Below, piece after piece: positions 48,834 to 59,785 of a DNA stretch of 64,000 nt. Under the pieces are notes generated by a model that saw only the letters and a program-made list of their open reading frames with translations, had not been told where the DNA came from and ran no database searches. Every line of letters starts with the position of its first letter. Within the stretch, counting starts at the first letter, position 1. Position numbers and translations under genes: made by a program. Source of the stretch: Chlorophyllum brunneum (lineage: Eukaryota; Basidiomycota; Agaricomycetes; Agaricales; Agaricaceae); contig OY756139.1 in the NCBI GenBank assembly GCA_963576785.1, forward strand, positions 4,588,001-4,652,000, in the 5' to 3' direction.

Positions 48834-50898
48834 AACAAAATGGGCACACCAAATGTCTTAATCAAACACTTCTAGAAAAGGTACAATCTATGTGACTTGA
48901 AGCATGCCTTCCAGCTAGCTACTGGGAGTTTTCATTTGATATGGCTGCTCATATCTATAGTAGGACACCTATGAAGTGCCTGAAATGGGTCACCCCCTAT
49001 GAGACATGGTTCAGAAGGAAACCTGATGTTTCTCATCTCCAAGTGTTTGGTTGTGGGGCCTATGTATACCTGCCTGATGAGGTGTGGCAAGACAAACTTG
49101 TGCCCAAATCAGAATTGATGATCTTCATCAGTTATGCAGGTGATGGCAGCAACTTTAAGTTTATGTGCCATTAGTGGAACAATTCTATCTTTGTCTCCCC
49201 CCATGCTGTCTTCAATGAACTCTATTTTCCCAGATGTCCATCACAGTCCAAATGACAAGGTATATTGCCACCTACAGAAAGCAATTTGAATGAGAGATTA
49301 AATTCTTTCCCTTCTGAAGATGGATTTGTTCCAAGACTATCCAGTCTGAGTGTACTGTGCACTGGACCACTGCTAGCACCTCCTTGCCCATGAACTCCTA
49401 CTCCTAGTCCCAGAGAGTGGACTCAGTTGCCTCTGCCTTCTTCCTCTTCTAGAGGATCTTCTCTAGGATTATCCTACAAGGATCTGATTCCAACTTCCTC
49501 TCCACCTATGCTGTCTCAGTCTCCAGGAGGAGTTAAGGTTGAGGATGATGTTGAGGAGGTTGCACCTGCACCTAATCCATGTGCTGATGACTGGGCTTCC
49601 ATACCCATTCTGAAAGGGACCTTCATTCCTCATCCGGACATTGAAGCACTAAGAAAACTTCATGATCAAACCACTCTCCAGGTTCCATGAAGAGAAGGAA
49701 ATGTCTATGGCAACTGCCAACACCTGAAGGATATTCTTAGGGACTATGAAAGGTACAAACCTTTTGGTCAGCCAAGATAAGGACAATGGAATCCTAGCTG
49801 ACCTAATGCCCCTCCAGGGCTTGGTGATTGCATTCCAGGAGAAAATGAGTATGTGCCTGATAGGCTGCAACCTCCCCTGCCAGCACATAAGCAGAACATT
49901 GACATTGATTTGCCCATGCTTGAGCCAAGTGAGGAAGAGCTTTGCCAATTAATTCACAAAGATGGTATAGAGTTAATCCATTATTGTCTCTCTGAGGCCA
50001 GTGCAACTTCTCCATCACCACAGCTGGTCCAATTTTGGAACCTTGCCAAGTTGCCATCTGCTGAGCATGACCAATGGCTTAAGACATGCCTTGAAGAGCT
50101 CAATGCACTCAGAAAATACAATGTATATGAGTTAGTTGACTGCCCTACCAAGGGTGTTAATGTTGTCAAAAACAGATGGGTCTTCAATACTAAGTCAGAC
50201 AGATGCTGCCATGCTTGACTAGTAGCAAAAGGTTTCTCACAGAAGGAAGGCCTCGATTACAACAAGCTTTTCTCTCCAGTTGTCTGCTATGAAACTTTTC
50301 ATCTCCTGTTCTCCTTAGCAGCAGTCGAAGACTGGGAGATCAAAAGCGTTGACATAAAAACTGCCTATTTATATGTCTATCTGATACTGGAGTATATTAT
50401 AATTGCTGTCCAAAGACTGGCTTGATTATGATTGCCCTCGTCTATGTTGACAATGTTGTCTTCATGGGCAAGAAGTGCCCCTTCTATTATCAAATGAAGA
50501 AAAACTTCACGGAACGATAGGAATGTTGTGACCTTGGAGAAACTACTGAGTTTCTCGGCATGACTATCTCGTGGGACTGGAAGAACAAGCGGATCTACAT
50601 CAATCAGATTTCATATCTCAACAAAGTTCTTGCTAAATTTGGTGTTGCCACAAGGCTGACTCAAATGCCTCTTCTGGCAGGATGTGCCTTCCTGCCCTAC
50701 AAGGGTATCATTGACCCTGAGTTCCGCCAGAAGTACCAATAACTAGTTGGGTCCCTGATGTACCTCATGATTGGCTTGCAACCTGATATCACTTATGCTA
50801 TTGTGAAACTCAGTCAGCAGATGGCTAGTCTGTCAGAGGAGCACTATAAGCATGGTTTATACCTGTGCCACTACCTTCTGAGTACAAGATGCTATCAC
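48834..50898 (+). pseudogene. Copia integrase end, reverse transcriptase and RNase H start
   Basis: Continues the Copia integrase (HQQNG is completed across the B3 insertion), with a TGA near 48896, then RTPMKCLKWVTPYETW and LQVFGCGAYVYLPDE (integrase C-terminal part, 48941-49174). A Ser/Pro-rich linker follows (49427-49690). RT: LPSAEHDQWLKTCLEELNAL, VKNRWVFNTKSD, LVAKGFSQKEGLDY, then a deletion near 50380-50430. The catalytic box reads YVDN instead of YVDD (near 50440). After a frameshift: FLGMTISWDWKNKRIYINQ and LVGSLMYLMIGLQPDITYAI. Cut at 50898 by the Gypsy-A LTR. Confidence 0.85.
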
Positions 50899-52035
50899 TG
50901 TTACAGATTCGGCTACTAAGGGCAATCGAAGAGGATGCAACCTCTAGGGTATGGCCTTAATACCTATCTCAGCCAAGTAACCAGATAAGCAAACATTATC
51001 AAACTGTCATTACTCAACCAAGAAATGGGAATCCCATTTATCTCGTAGCTCTGAGTGATGAGAGCAAGTAGAGAATAAGCAATTAAGCAACCTTCTATTG
51101 ATTGACAGCAACTGCCAATGGAAACTCTTCTTGGGTGATCAAGAAGGCTATCCCTGTAGAAGATCAAAGCTTAAGCTTTGACTTCCTAATACAGTCAGCT
51201 ATTTATACTAACTACTTCTTTTCTATAAATACTATGGAGTATAGATAATGAGACTGAAACATGTTTCACAATGTGAAACTGATAGATATGAAACTTCAAG
51301 GTAAAACACTACTAAAGATAAATGTGAAACTGATAAAGATGAAACAGCTAAACATAGAGCAAAGTGAAACTGTTGATAGTAAAATGGATGAGTGCTTACT
51401 CATCCTCAAAGATCTCAGATGGCAATGATGAGGATTCATCAGAACAGCTGCAGTCACAAGATGTGTAGGACTAAGTGGTAGAAGGTGATGACGATGACAG
51501 TGGTGATGGAAGAACTGCATCCATAGGATGATTGGAGTTGGATGATAGGGATGACGTAGATGCAATTGGTTCTTCAGAGAGATAGGACTCAGGTGACTCA
51601 ACAAAGGCTTGAGTAGATTGCAATAGCGGATGGGGAGAATCATCGCTGTCACTACTGGGTACAGTGGGTTCATCATCTGGTGATAAGTCTCTCAGTCACA
51701 TTTCTATACAATAGATTCCATCAGCAATTTGTTGGTGAATGAGTGCTTCGAGCACTGGACTACGAGTGTACATGTAGGGGTGGATGTACTGCATAGTTTC
51801 TTCAGTAGTTGGTCATGCTTTCCAACCATTATTCCAGGTGCCGTAGAGGTTGTTCTCGATGGTGCATAAGTAGAGTCCATCGGTGTCGCATACATGTAAG
51901 TATGGTGTGTATTTCCAAGCTAGTCAAAGTAGAGAATTGATAATAGCATCATTGGATCATGGTGGTGGGACAAGTGGTATTGCTTCTGGAAACTTGTTGC
52001 AACCTCTGACATAGGTTTGAGGTTCAGACATAACA
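50899..52035 (-). repeat. Gypsy-A A3 3' LTR (1137 bp)
   Basis: Minus-strand TGTTATG (52035) to CTGTAACA (50899). It contains the 636-nt LTR ORF (52031-51396), the GTTTCA cluster, TATA box, 18-bp palindrome (near 51163-51180) and the hairpin with one substitution. Mostly close to the A2 LTR. Confidence 0.95.
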
Positions 52036-52461
52036 TTATTCCCTTCATTAGTAACGAATTCCATTTTGTTACATTCAATCTTGGGCAGTTGGTAGTGGGG
52101 ACTGTCCTCGGGGAGTTCTTCTACTCTATATAGTTCAACGGGTCGGTATCTAATGTGATTGGCTGCTTCCAACATCTGAGAAGGGATCCTCGTAATGGCC
52201 TTTGTCCTGGTAGGGTGGTAAGGTTGAGGTGGCAGATGGTAGAGGGGGCAAGATGCCACTTTGGGTCCTGGTGGTGGCAGTTCTGGAGTACCAGTGTCCA
52301 TTGGGATGGGGAGGCCTGAGCCTAATAGTATGATAGCTTCAAGTATTTGCTCCATTTCTGGAATTGTGAACATGGCTGATGACCTCACCAAGTTGATTGT
52401 ATAGTTCTTGCATGTCGGGATCCAGTCGTTGGGTTTGATAAGCCAGAGTAGTAGTTTGGCA
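51396..52461 (-). pseudogene. Gypsy-A ORF3 C-terminal half crossing the LTR boundary (A3)
   Basis: The best direct evidence that ORF3 enters the LTR: the open stretch 52391-51957 crosses the internal/LTR border (52036/52035) without a stop, reading PEMEQILEAIILLGSGLPIP, PELPPPGPK, MLEAANHIRYRPVELYRVEE, then NEGNNV (polypurine tract) and MSEPQTYVRGCNKFPEAIPL (LTR). TGA breaks follow in the LTR, and the shared stop is at 51398-51396. The Ser/Asp/Glu tail is kept. Confidence 0.75.
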
Positions 52462-52545
52462 TCCCTTCTTTGACTCGTACCACCACCATCGATTTACAAA
52501 AAGTTGATTACTCGGTGCTAGTCTACAGTACAGAGGATATAAACC

Positions 52546-55316
52546 ATGTCTACATTACAATCCGATCTCTCCCCAAGAGAGCCTATGCCTGATGGTGATG
52601 GGGATGTCTTTGGGAACACAACACGTGTTCCAGCTTCCTCTATCTTCGCAGCCTCTCAGGCTCTGCCCCCTCCTGGTATTCTATTCCCTAGGATGCCTTC
52701 TATGTCTAGGCCTGTGATTCCTACTGACCAGGCCTACAGTAATACCATTCCCCCATCGGTCCTCAGCAGAAGATCATCCACCCCCCCTCCCCCCACAGTC
52801 CTTGGGCCCTCCAAATAATGACGATGTGGATAGAACCATCCACAGGTTATCTAAATGAGTAAGGCCTGAAGGCAATCACTATTACTTGGGTAAGAATAAC
52901 AGCAAAGATTGGGCTGACCAAGTCAAAGAAGAGTTGGTAGCCAAGGTCGAAGTTGAAGAAGAAGACACTATGGAGCATGAAGGTGGTCCGGAGGAGTTCT
53001 ACAATGATGTTGTAAGGGAAGTCGGAAGGCTTTCTGAGTGGGTGAAAGCCTGCAGCATATATAACATGAGCGGTGACGAGGGGCTTGCCTTTGGGCAGGC
53101 CTTTACTAAATTAATGGGAACCTTGATGAAGGCGGGATGGCTTAAGATTGCAGTTGATGAACACAGAAATGACCTCCATGGTTGGATAGGGGTAAATTTT
53201 GGTAAGATTATTGTCTGCGCTGAGGAAACTCCCCAGCCAGATGATTCCCCCCTGCAACGCATGGCCTCCAAAGGCCCCTCCCGTAAACCTGACGATGTCT
53301 GCATGGAGGTCATTGAACACATTGTCACTCTGGGTATCACCAATGGCAATAATGTCACTCACTCGGGTATCTCCAATGATGACATTCAAATGATCACCGA
53401 GGTGGAATTTAAGGCCATCACACACAAGAGAAAACATAAAGGCCAAAAACCTGCTAACACCCCCAACACTGCCTCTAAACCCATTTCCGCTGTTGCCAAA
53501 AAACCGGCTGCCGTGGATCAAAAAGGCAAAACCCCACAGACAACTGTGCCTGCCAAGACTAACACTAATCTGCCTTCCCCCCTGAAGGAAGGCATAAAAC
53601 CTTCCTATGCAGCTGCTGCAGCTAAAAGTGGTAAATCCCCCACCCCTCTGCCCACAGGACATGACCCTCTCAAACTCTTAGAGTTTGCAAGTAAATTCCC
53701 GGAGTTGACGCATGAGAAGCTAGTAGCAATGTACGACACTGCTTTCTCTACCCCCTCCCCTGCGAACAAAAAGCCAGCTAAGAAAGCTGGTGTAGTTTGT
53801 TCCATGCTGAATGGTCCATCACGCAAGTAAGTGATTATTCCCCTCCTCACTGGCCCCAATGTCACCAATTTTGGAGCTATCATAGACTCTCTCAATGCTT
53901 GTCTCATAGCTGAGAAGTCCAAGACTAGGGTCATTGCCGCCTCACAGGGTAAGTTGGGCCTTATGGTCCACACCTCAGAGGTGTAGACCCCTACTAAGCT
54001 AGATGTTGTCAAGGTGTGGCTCAAAAGCAAATTCAGAGGGATTACTATGGGAGAAGCATCCCTTCCCAAATCTAAATCATTCGTGAAAGTCATGGATGTC
54101 AACTATATAACACCACAAGGGCAGATCCTAACTGAAGCTGACATGGTCTCCAGTATCAGGAATTCCATTCATTCTGACACCATCCAATTTGCGATGCAAC
54201 CAAGAGTGCGACGCAACTCCAAACACTCCGATACCTGCATGGTGTGGTTCAAAATCTGGGACTCCAAGGTGGGAGCCAACATTGCAAAGATTGAGGACAA
54301 GTTCCTCAACATCTATGGAGGTTTATTCCGCATCAGAAGAGCCAACACCAACCCAGGAGTCCTGTTCTGTGCTAAATACTGCAGATGGGGCCACCCTCTT
54401 ATCCAATGCCATGTGAGACTGTTTACCTGTGCCCACTGCAAGGGCCCACACTCCACTGCCAACCACTGTGCCTTTGCCTTCTGTTGCAAGGGCAATGACA
54501 AAGCAGACCCACCCATTGTGGCCACCCCCACTGGAGAACCATGCCCCCACAAGGCTATGTGTTGAGGAAACGACCGTAACGAGTTGTTTGCTGGGGGCAG
54601 CAGTAAACGCAGTGGGAGAGAACATAGGGTCTACTCACCAAGATAATAAGCTTCTATCTGATACCTATAGAAAGGTAGTTCGGATAGACAGATATTATTG
54701 ATGAAGTGGTTAACGTCAGAGGAGTAGAGGTCAAAGTCGATTAAATCGATAGAGGTGTTGTACTCAAAGAGATAGGCAATGATGAAGAAGTTGTTCGATT
54801 GAACAAGATGCAGAACTAGGTCTGCTACATGGGGTTTATATACATATTGTAACATAGGCAAGTCATACTACATAAAATACTAGTAATGCATAGATTGTTC
54901 CTTATGACTCTCTTTTACTGCGGCGTAGTGCCTGCAGAGTACTGTGGAACGTAGTATACTAGTCATTGGTACTATGTAGAATAATCTATCAAGTACTTAT
55001 GACTCTCATCGTATGCAGAGCAACTCATAGGAAGTTACTACGGAATTGAAGTTACTGGAAAGTAACGGATCAGTCTATTATTATTATAATGACCTCATAG
55101 TCTATTTCTAGAATATGTCCGAACTTCAACACTACGTGCTCCAACTGCGGCAAAGATCACCTTGCCACAGACCACAAATGTCAATTCTGGAAGAAGCAAT
55201 TCGACCATGACTGGCATGCTAACAAAGCACTCGAATTGAGAGTGAACAAAGGAGTTCCACTGCCCCCCTCCTCATCATCCCTGGCTAGTCAAAGCCAGAC
55301 TAACCCCCCCCAATGA
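52546..55316 (+). pseudogene. LINE L1 ORF1, interrupted by solo LTR-D
   Basis: Starts at the ATG at 52546 (MSTLQSDLSPREPMPDGDGD). A frameshift within C-rich sequence near 52780-52800 and a TGA near 52854 follow; then the main part 52886-53830 (Lys/Ala/Pro-rich linker, GHDPLKLLEFASKFPELTHE), TAA at 53828 and TAG near 53984, then 54014-54559. Three Cys/His knuckles: CAKYCRWGHPLIQC, CAHCKGPHSTANHC and, beyond LTR-D, CSNCGKDHLATDHKC near 55137. After removal of LTR-D and one 5-bp duplication the frame is restored. The stop TGA (55314-55316) overlaps the ORF2 ATG. An RNA-binding chaperone role is expected for the family. Confidence 0.85.
54560..55131. mobile_element. Solo LTR-D (572 bp), unrelated LTR retrotransposon
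   Basis: Starts TGTTGAGG and ends CTTCAACA, with target duplication CTATG (54555-54559) and CTACG (55132-55136). The single mismatch is a CpG-to-TpG change. Removing it restores the ORF1 zinc knuckle seen in L2. It is richer in CpG than the LINE around it, so it is younger. A TATA-like TTTATATACA is near 54836. No internal region of this family occurs in the window, so superfamily and strand are undetermined. Confidence 0.85.
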
Positions 55317-58300
55317 ATAACACACCTGACAACCAAGACAGGCCTCCCTGCTCATTTTTGAGTGAGTTAAAGGTCTGCTCTCATAATGTTGGAAGATTGT
55401 ATGGAGTGATGGAGACAATCCTTGCATGTAGAGGTGATGTTGACCTCCTCCTCATACAAGAACCCCTGTGGAGGTACCTCCGCAACATCCCTTCATCTGT
55501 CTCTAATGACAGATCTCCCCTCATAGGAGGCCTGGTCCACCCGGACTGGATGCTCCTCTTGTACCCAATTGTCGCTGAAGAAGTCCTCCAAGTTGGACAC
55601 CGGCGCCATCCTCAATGGACAATTGATATCAATCATTGTTCCACTCCTCAAGTCCTTGCCTTTGCTCACAAGAGACTCAAATGTCTCCGACCTTCCATTA
55701 GAAAGGATGTTGTAGAACATTGTGACCTCCTGTGCATATCCCTTGTCGCAGGAGGAGAGGAACTACTACTGTTGAATGTTTACAATGATAGTCACAACAC
55801 TGTGCTCCACTTCCTCGAGGAGTGCCTCTTCGACCTCCCACCCTTCCTCTTGTTGGGTGGGGACATCAATATCCGATCTGAGTTATGGGACCCTTCAATG
55901 GACCAACATCTGGTGAGTGCAGACCATCTCCTCATGATCACCAAAGCCCTCAACTTAGTGAGGTCTATTCGATGTGCAGCCAAACCAATACACTACGCTT
56001 CAGACCCCAACCTACCAGACACAGTCATCGACCTGTTGTTTGTATCAGGAGTGTTACTGTATATCCCCACCCATGCTATCCAGGAAGGCGATTGATACAA
56101 CTCAGATCATGCCCCCCTTCTAATCAGAATTCCCATTCCACAAATGGATGTTGTCATTGAAAGATTGACAATTCCTAAAGAGTTGGAAGAGGAAACCAAA
56201 TTCCTGATGGATATCACAGAGGGGATAAACAACAAGAACTGGCCAATGAATGATGTAGATGAGCTGGAGAGAGCTGTTGCTGAATTGGGAGTTTTATTTG
56301 ACAGGTCCTGGAATTGCAACACAAAGAAGACCAAAATCACCACTAGGTCTAAGACCTGGTGGAACGTAGAATGCTCTGAGGCTCTTGCAACTCACCATGT
56401 GGACCATAAGAACAAACGCAAATGGAACACCTTTCGGAAGACCACAAGGAAAACAAAAAGGGCCTATTTTGACAAGAAGATACAAGAAATCTCGGTCAAT
56501 AATCAACGCCCATGGGATCTCATGCTGTGGGTAAAAGGACACGCTCTCCTGGCTACTGAAGCCATTTGCCACAATGGTCGACCTTGTCTTACCATGGACA
56601 ATCTATGGATGGCCCTTGACCAACACTATAACTCGGCCCAAGACAGACCAGTTAACACAGTGATCCTGGAAGAACTTCCACTGCCTACAAGTATGCAGAA
56701 TAGGACTTGGGTTGATTTCTCTCTCCTAGAAATGAGAGAATCACTCAAAGATACCTCAAATTCTTCCACCCCCAGCCCCAACCATTTATCCTGGTCATAC
56801 CTCAAACAGATTGTCGCCATCGATACTTGTGCCAATCTCTTCCTCTGAATCAGCTGCGTATGCCTGTCCCTTGGACACTGGCCCTCACACTTCAAAAAAT
56901 CAGTGTTGGTAATCATCCCCAAACCCAACAAACCCAACTACTCCACTCCAAAGGCTTTCAGACCCATCATCCTTCTCAATACGTTTGGCAAGCTAATAGA
57001 GAAAATGCTGGCCAAATGACTCCAATTCGAGGCAGTGAAATTTAAAGTTCTCCACCCTCACCAACTGGGAGCTATCCGTCAATGGTCCACCAAAGATGCC
57101 AGCCTATTCCTTACTCACATCATCCAGGGAGCATGGACAAAGAAAAAGAAAACATTGGTGCTTGCATTCGATGTGGCCCAATTCTTCCCCTCCCTCAACC
57201 ACGACCTCCTTACCAACATCCTCACTTGGCAAGGATTTCCTCCTCAAATCGCAGGATTCTTCAATAATTATCTCTAAGAATGCCACACTACCTACCTATG
57301 GAACAACAAAAGTTCCCCTGAATTCGACATGGCAGTGGGAGTAGGTCAAGGCTCAGCCCTTAGCCCTATTCTCTCCACCCTTTATCTCGCCCCCCTCCTT
57401 CGAATATTTGATGTACATATGGAGGAACACCACAACAAATGGGACTTTGATGTCTTAACATTTGTGGATGATGGTACCCTTGTTGCTCAATCCCTGTCCC
57501 TCGAAAGAAACATTGAGATACTCCAACACATGTATTGCAAAATGGAGTAGCCCATGAATGAATTTGGCTTAGTGATTGAACACAGCAAGTCTGAAGTCTT
57601 TCACTTCACACATGCAAGACAGGACTCCAATCCCTCCATCGATTTGGGATCCCCTCCATTCACTGGTCATACCCCCCTCAAGCTGAAAACCCACTGGCGT
57701 TACCTTGGTTTCTACTTTGACAGGACGTTAACCTTCAAGGAGCATGTCCGTTACTATTCCGCCAAGGCAATATCCTTGATCAAGGCGATGAAAATGCTAG
57801 GAAACTCCATACGTAGTCTGTCCCCTAGCAACAAAAGACTACTATACCATTTGTGTGTCATACCAGTGGCAACATACGGATATCAATTATGGTTTCATGA
57901 CAAGTCACAAACAAAAGGTACTTGTGAAATTCTCAATAAAATGCAACAATGGGCGGCCCTCTGGATCACAGGGGTCTTCCAAACATCTCCCACTGGCGGC
58001 ATTGAGTCCCTGGTGGGACTCATGCCCATTAAACTCCATCTCCGAAAGCTGGCTGAACAACAAACATTGAGGCTTCACACATTGGATGATGAACACGTGC
58101 TGGCAAGATTGACAAAGGAATATCATTCTTTCCCCCATTGACTTCACATCAAGAATTTCACAGAGATTCAGAAGAAGAAGATGCTTGGAGCTGTGATGGA
58201 CATTTCCCACCCTACCCCCGAGACTCGTTATGTAGAATCTTTTAACTCTGTTTCTAAAACTCTCTGGCCTGGATGTAGGTTACTTGACCGCTTCCATACT

Positions 58301-59315
58301 AATGTATCTTTTATAGGATTCAACTGGGACAACCCCCACCTCTCAAAGACACTTTGGGACAATGTAACAACGAATGCGATGATGGACTTCAAGTCCATCA
58401 TTATTGGCACAGATGGCTCTGTCCACCCCAACCCCAACCTGCTCGCTGGCCAGTTCATGGCAGCAGCTACTATTCAGCACCTAGATGGAGGAAGTTCTAT
58501 CATGAAGAGACTCAGAGGAACAACGTCGACTGACACAGAACTGGTGGCACAATACCTAGGAATTACCAAAGTACTTGCCACTGATGACTATGACCAGGTT
58601 GAACACATCCATGTGTTTACCAACTCCCTCACAGCCTCTCCTCACCTCAAAGGTGCTCTTGACTTGGTTCAACAAGTCTGACCAACACCGCCTCTTGTTT
58701 TATCACACTCCGTCGAAGTGTAAGTACGGAATACAAAAAGCCACACATGACTGGATTCAGACAGTTGCCTGGCCCAACCAGGGTAGAAATCACCGAGTAC
58801 CCAACTCAATTGCCTACCTATGCAAGAAGTCCGCCAAACGCACCATCCACACATGGCAGGCCATGTTTGGGTTCAAGAAATACAGCGGTAGCTCTTTCCT
58901 CCACCTTCCAGTGCGAGTGAATGGGGCCTCTGCTTTACTGTCGCACACCAAGTCCAGTCCATGGATATGAGAATGTGGATACCAGCCACAGCTCTTTGCA
59001 AGAATGTGTTGCGCCATCCTATGCCACGCCCCTATTGGTGAATACCAACTTTGGTTCTTCCCCAATGAGGATTTATCTTGTCACCACTGCGCCAATCAAA
59101 TGGTCCAAACTAGGTCGCACATCCTCTATTGTTGTAACAACTTCAATCACCACTTTGGTGTTGACACTATCAAAACACTTGTCAATTTCTTGCATCGCAA
59201 CCCCTCTACATTCAGCTTCCCTCTGGAGCCTGTATGCCCTCATATCCATGCTGGTTCAATACCTCCATTACATTGTCATCAAGTCCATCAGAGGTTTGGG
59301 TCCGCACCTGCGTGA
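55313..59315 (+). pseudogene. LINE L1 ORF2: AP endonuclease, reverse transcriptase, RNase H
   Basis: ATG at 55313 overlaps the ORF1 stop (ATGA). Endonuclease: HNVGRLYG, LIQEP, GGDIN and SDHAPL (near 56103), all present; a TGA near 56093. RT: IIPKPNKP, KLIEKMLAK, FDVAQFFPSLNHD, GVGQGSALSPILS and FVDDGTLVA (57461 onward). RNase H: GTDGSVHPN near 58408, DTELVAQYLGI; VFTNSLTA has Asn for the catalytic Asp. A ~53-bp deletion near 58640 shifts the frame. The C-terminal motif CHHCANQMVQTRSHILYC near 59083 is intact. About six stops. It would nick the target and prime cDNA from it. Confidence 0.88.
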
Positions 59316-59763
59316 GTCCTTTCTTCTTTTAAATTTTTCTTATGCTTCCCCAGTTATGGATTTCAATTTCATTTCTCTATCTCTCCCATCCCGCTCATCT
59401 ACTATTTTACATAGTTTTCATTCAATATCCATCATTCCCGTGGTGTCTGGGCAAAATGCTAGTACCATTTGTTGTTCCCCCTTGTGATTGCGAGTCGATA
59501 GTTTCTATCAATTTCTCTCTCTCTCACTCTCTCTTTCCCGAATTCCTTCTATCTCTCTTTCCCACTGATCAACTTAGGTACCAAACATCTCTCTAGTGTA
59601 CACACTAGATGGCGTCGAGTCTCATGGGGTTAGTGTACTTATTAGTTTACTTTCCTTGCTCTGAACATTCTGTATGTTCTACCTTTGTATGTATGTACAT
59701 GTGGACTGCGATCAAGCACCGCTTTATAAATTGTATATTAAAAAAAAAAAAAAAAAAAAAAAA
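59316..59763 (+). other. LINE L1 3' UTR and poly(A) tail
   Basis: No gene. Pyrimidine-rich with a CT repeat near 59512-59533, a TATGTATGTACATG motif near 59687-59700, then AGCACCGCTTTATAAATTGT and poly(A). Shares its layout with the L3 3' UTR but lacks the expanded T tract. Confidence 0.8.
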
Positions 59764-59785
59764 GATTGAACAAGTCCGATATTGC

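Larger units (their letters stand above)
34322..50898 (+). mobile_element. Degenerate Copia (Ty1/copia) element spread over 16.6 kb by later insertions
   Basis: Three coding blocks, 34322-34783, 35900-37056 and 48834-50898, form one Copia polyprotein when the solo LTR (TSD GGTAA) and B3 (TSD AACAA) are removed. Order: gag-like, protease, integrase, RT, the Copia order. The left end is cut by Gypsy-B B4 and the right end by the 3' LTR of Gypsy-A A3. No Copia LTR is visible. It is the oldest host layer in this part of the window. Confidence 0.87.
50899..52461 (-). mobile_element. Gypsy-A copy A3, 3' end only (minus strand)
   Basis: 3' LTR 52035-50899 plus 426 bp of internal ORF3 sequence to 52461, where it abuts the 5' end of LINE L1. 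The outer end (TGTTACAG on the plus strand) joins Copia RT sequence. The rest of the element is absent; the Gypsy-A sequence beyond LINE L1 is in the opposite orientation, so this is not a simple LINE insertion. Confidence 0.9.
52462..59763 (+). mobile_element. LINE L1, near full-length Tad/I-like non-LTR retrotransposon
   Basis: A 5' leader, ORF1, ORF2 (endonuclease, RT, RNase H, zinc motif), a 3' UTR and a poly(A) tail of 24 nt at 59740-59763. Interrupted at 54560-55131 by solo LTR-D. It carries several TGA/TAA/TAG stops, a frameshift near 52800 and a ~53-bp deletion in RNase H. Flanked left by Gypsy-A ORF3 (-) and right by Gypsy-A gag (+); no target duplication was identified. It is the only copy here that retains the 5' end of the family. 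Confidence 0.9.
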
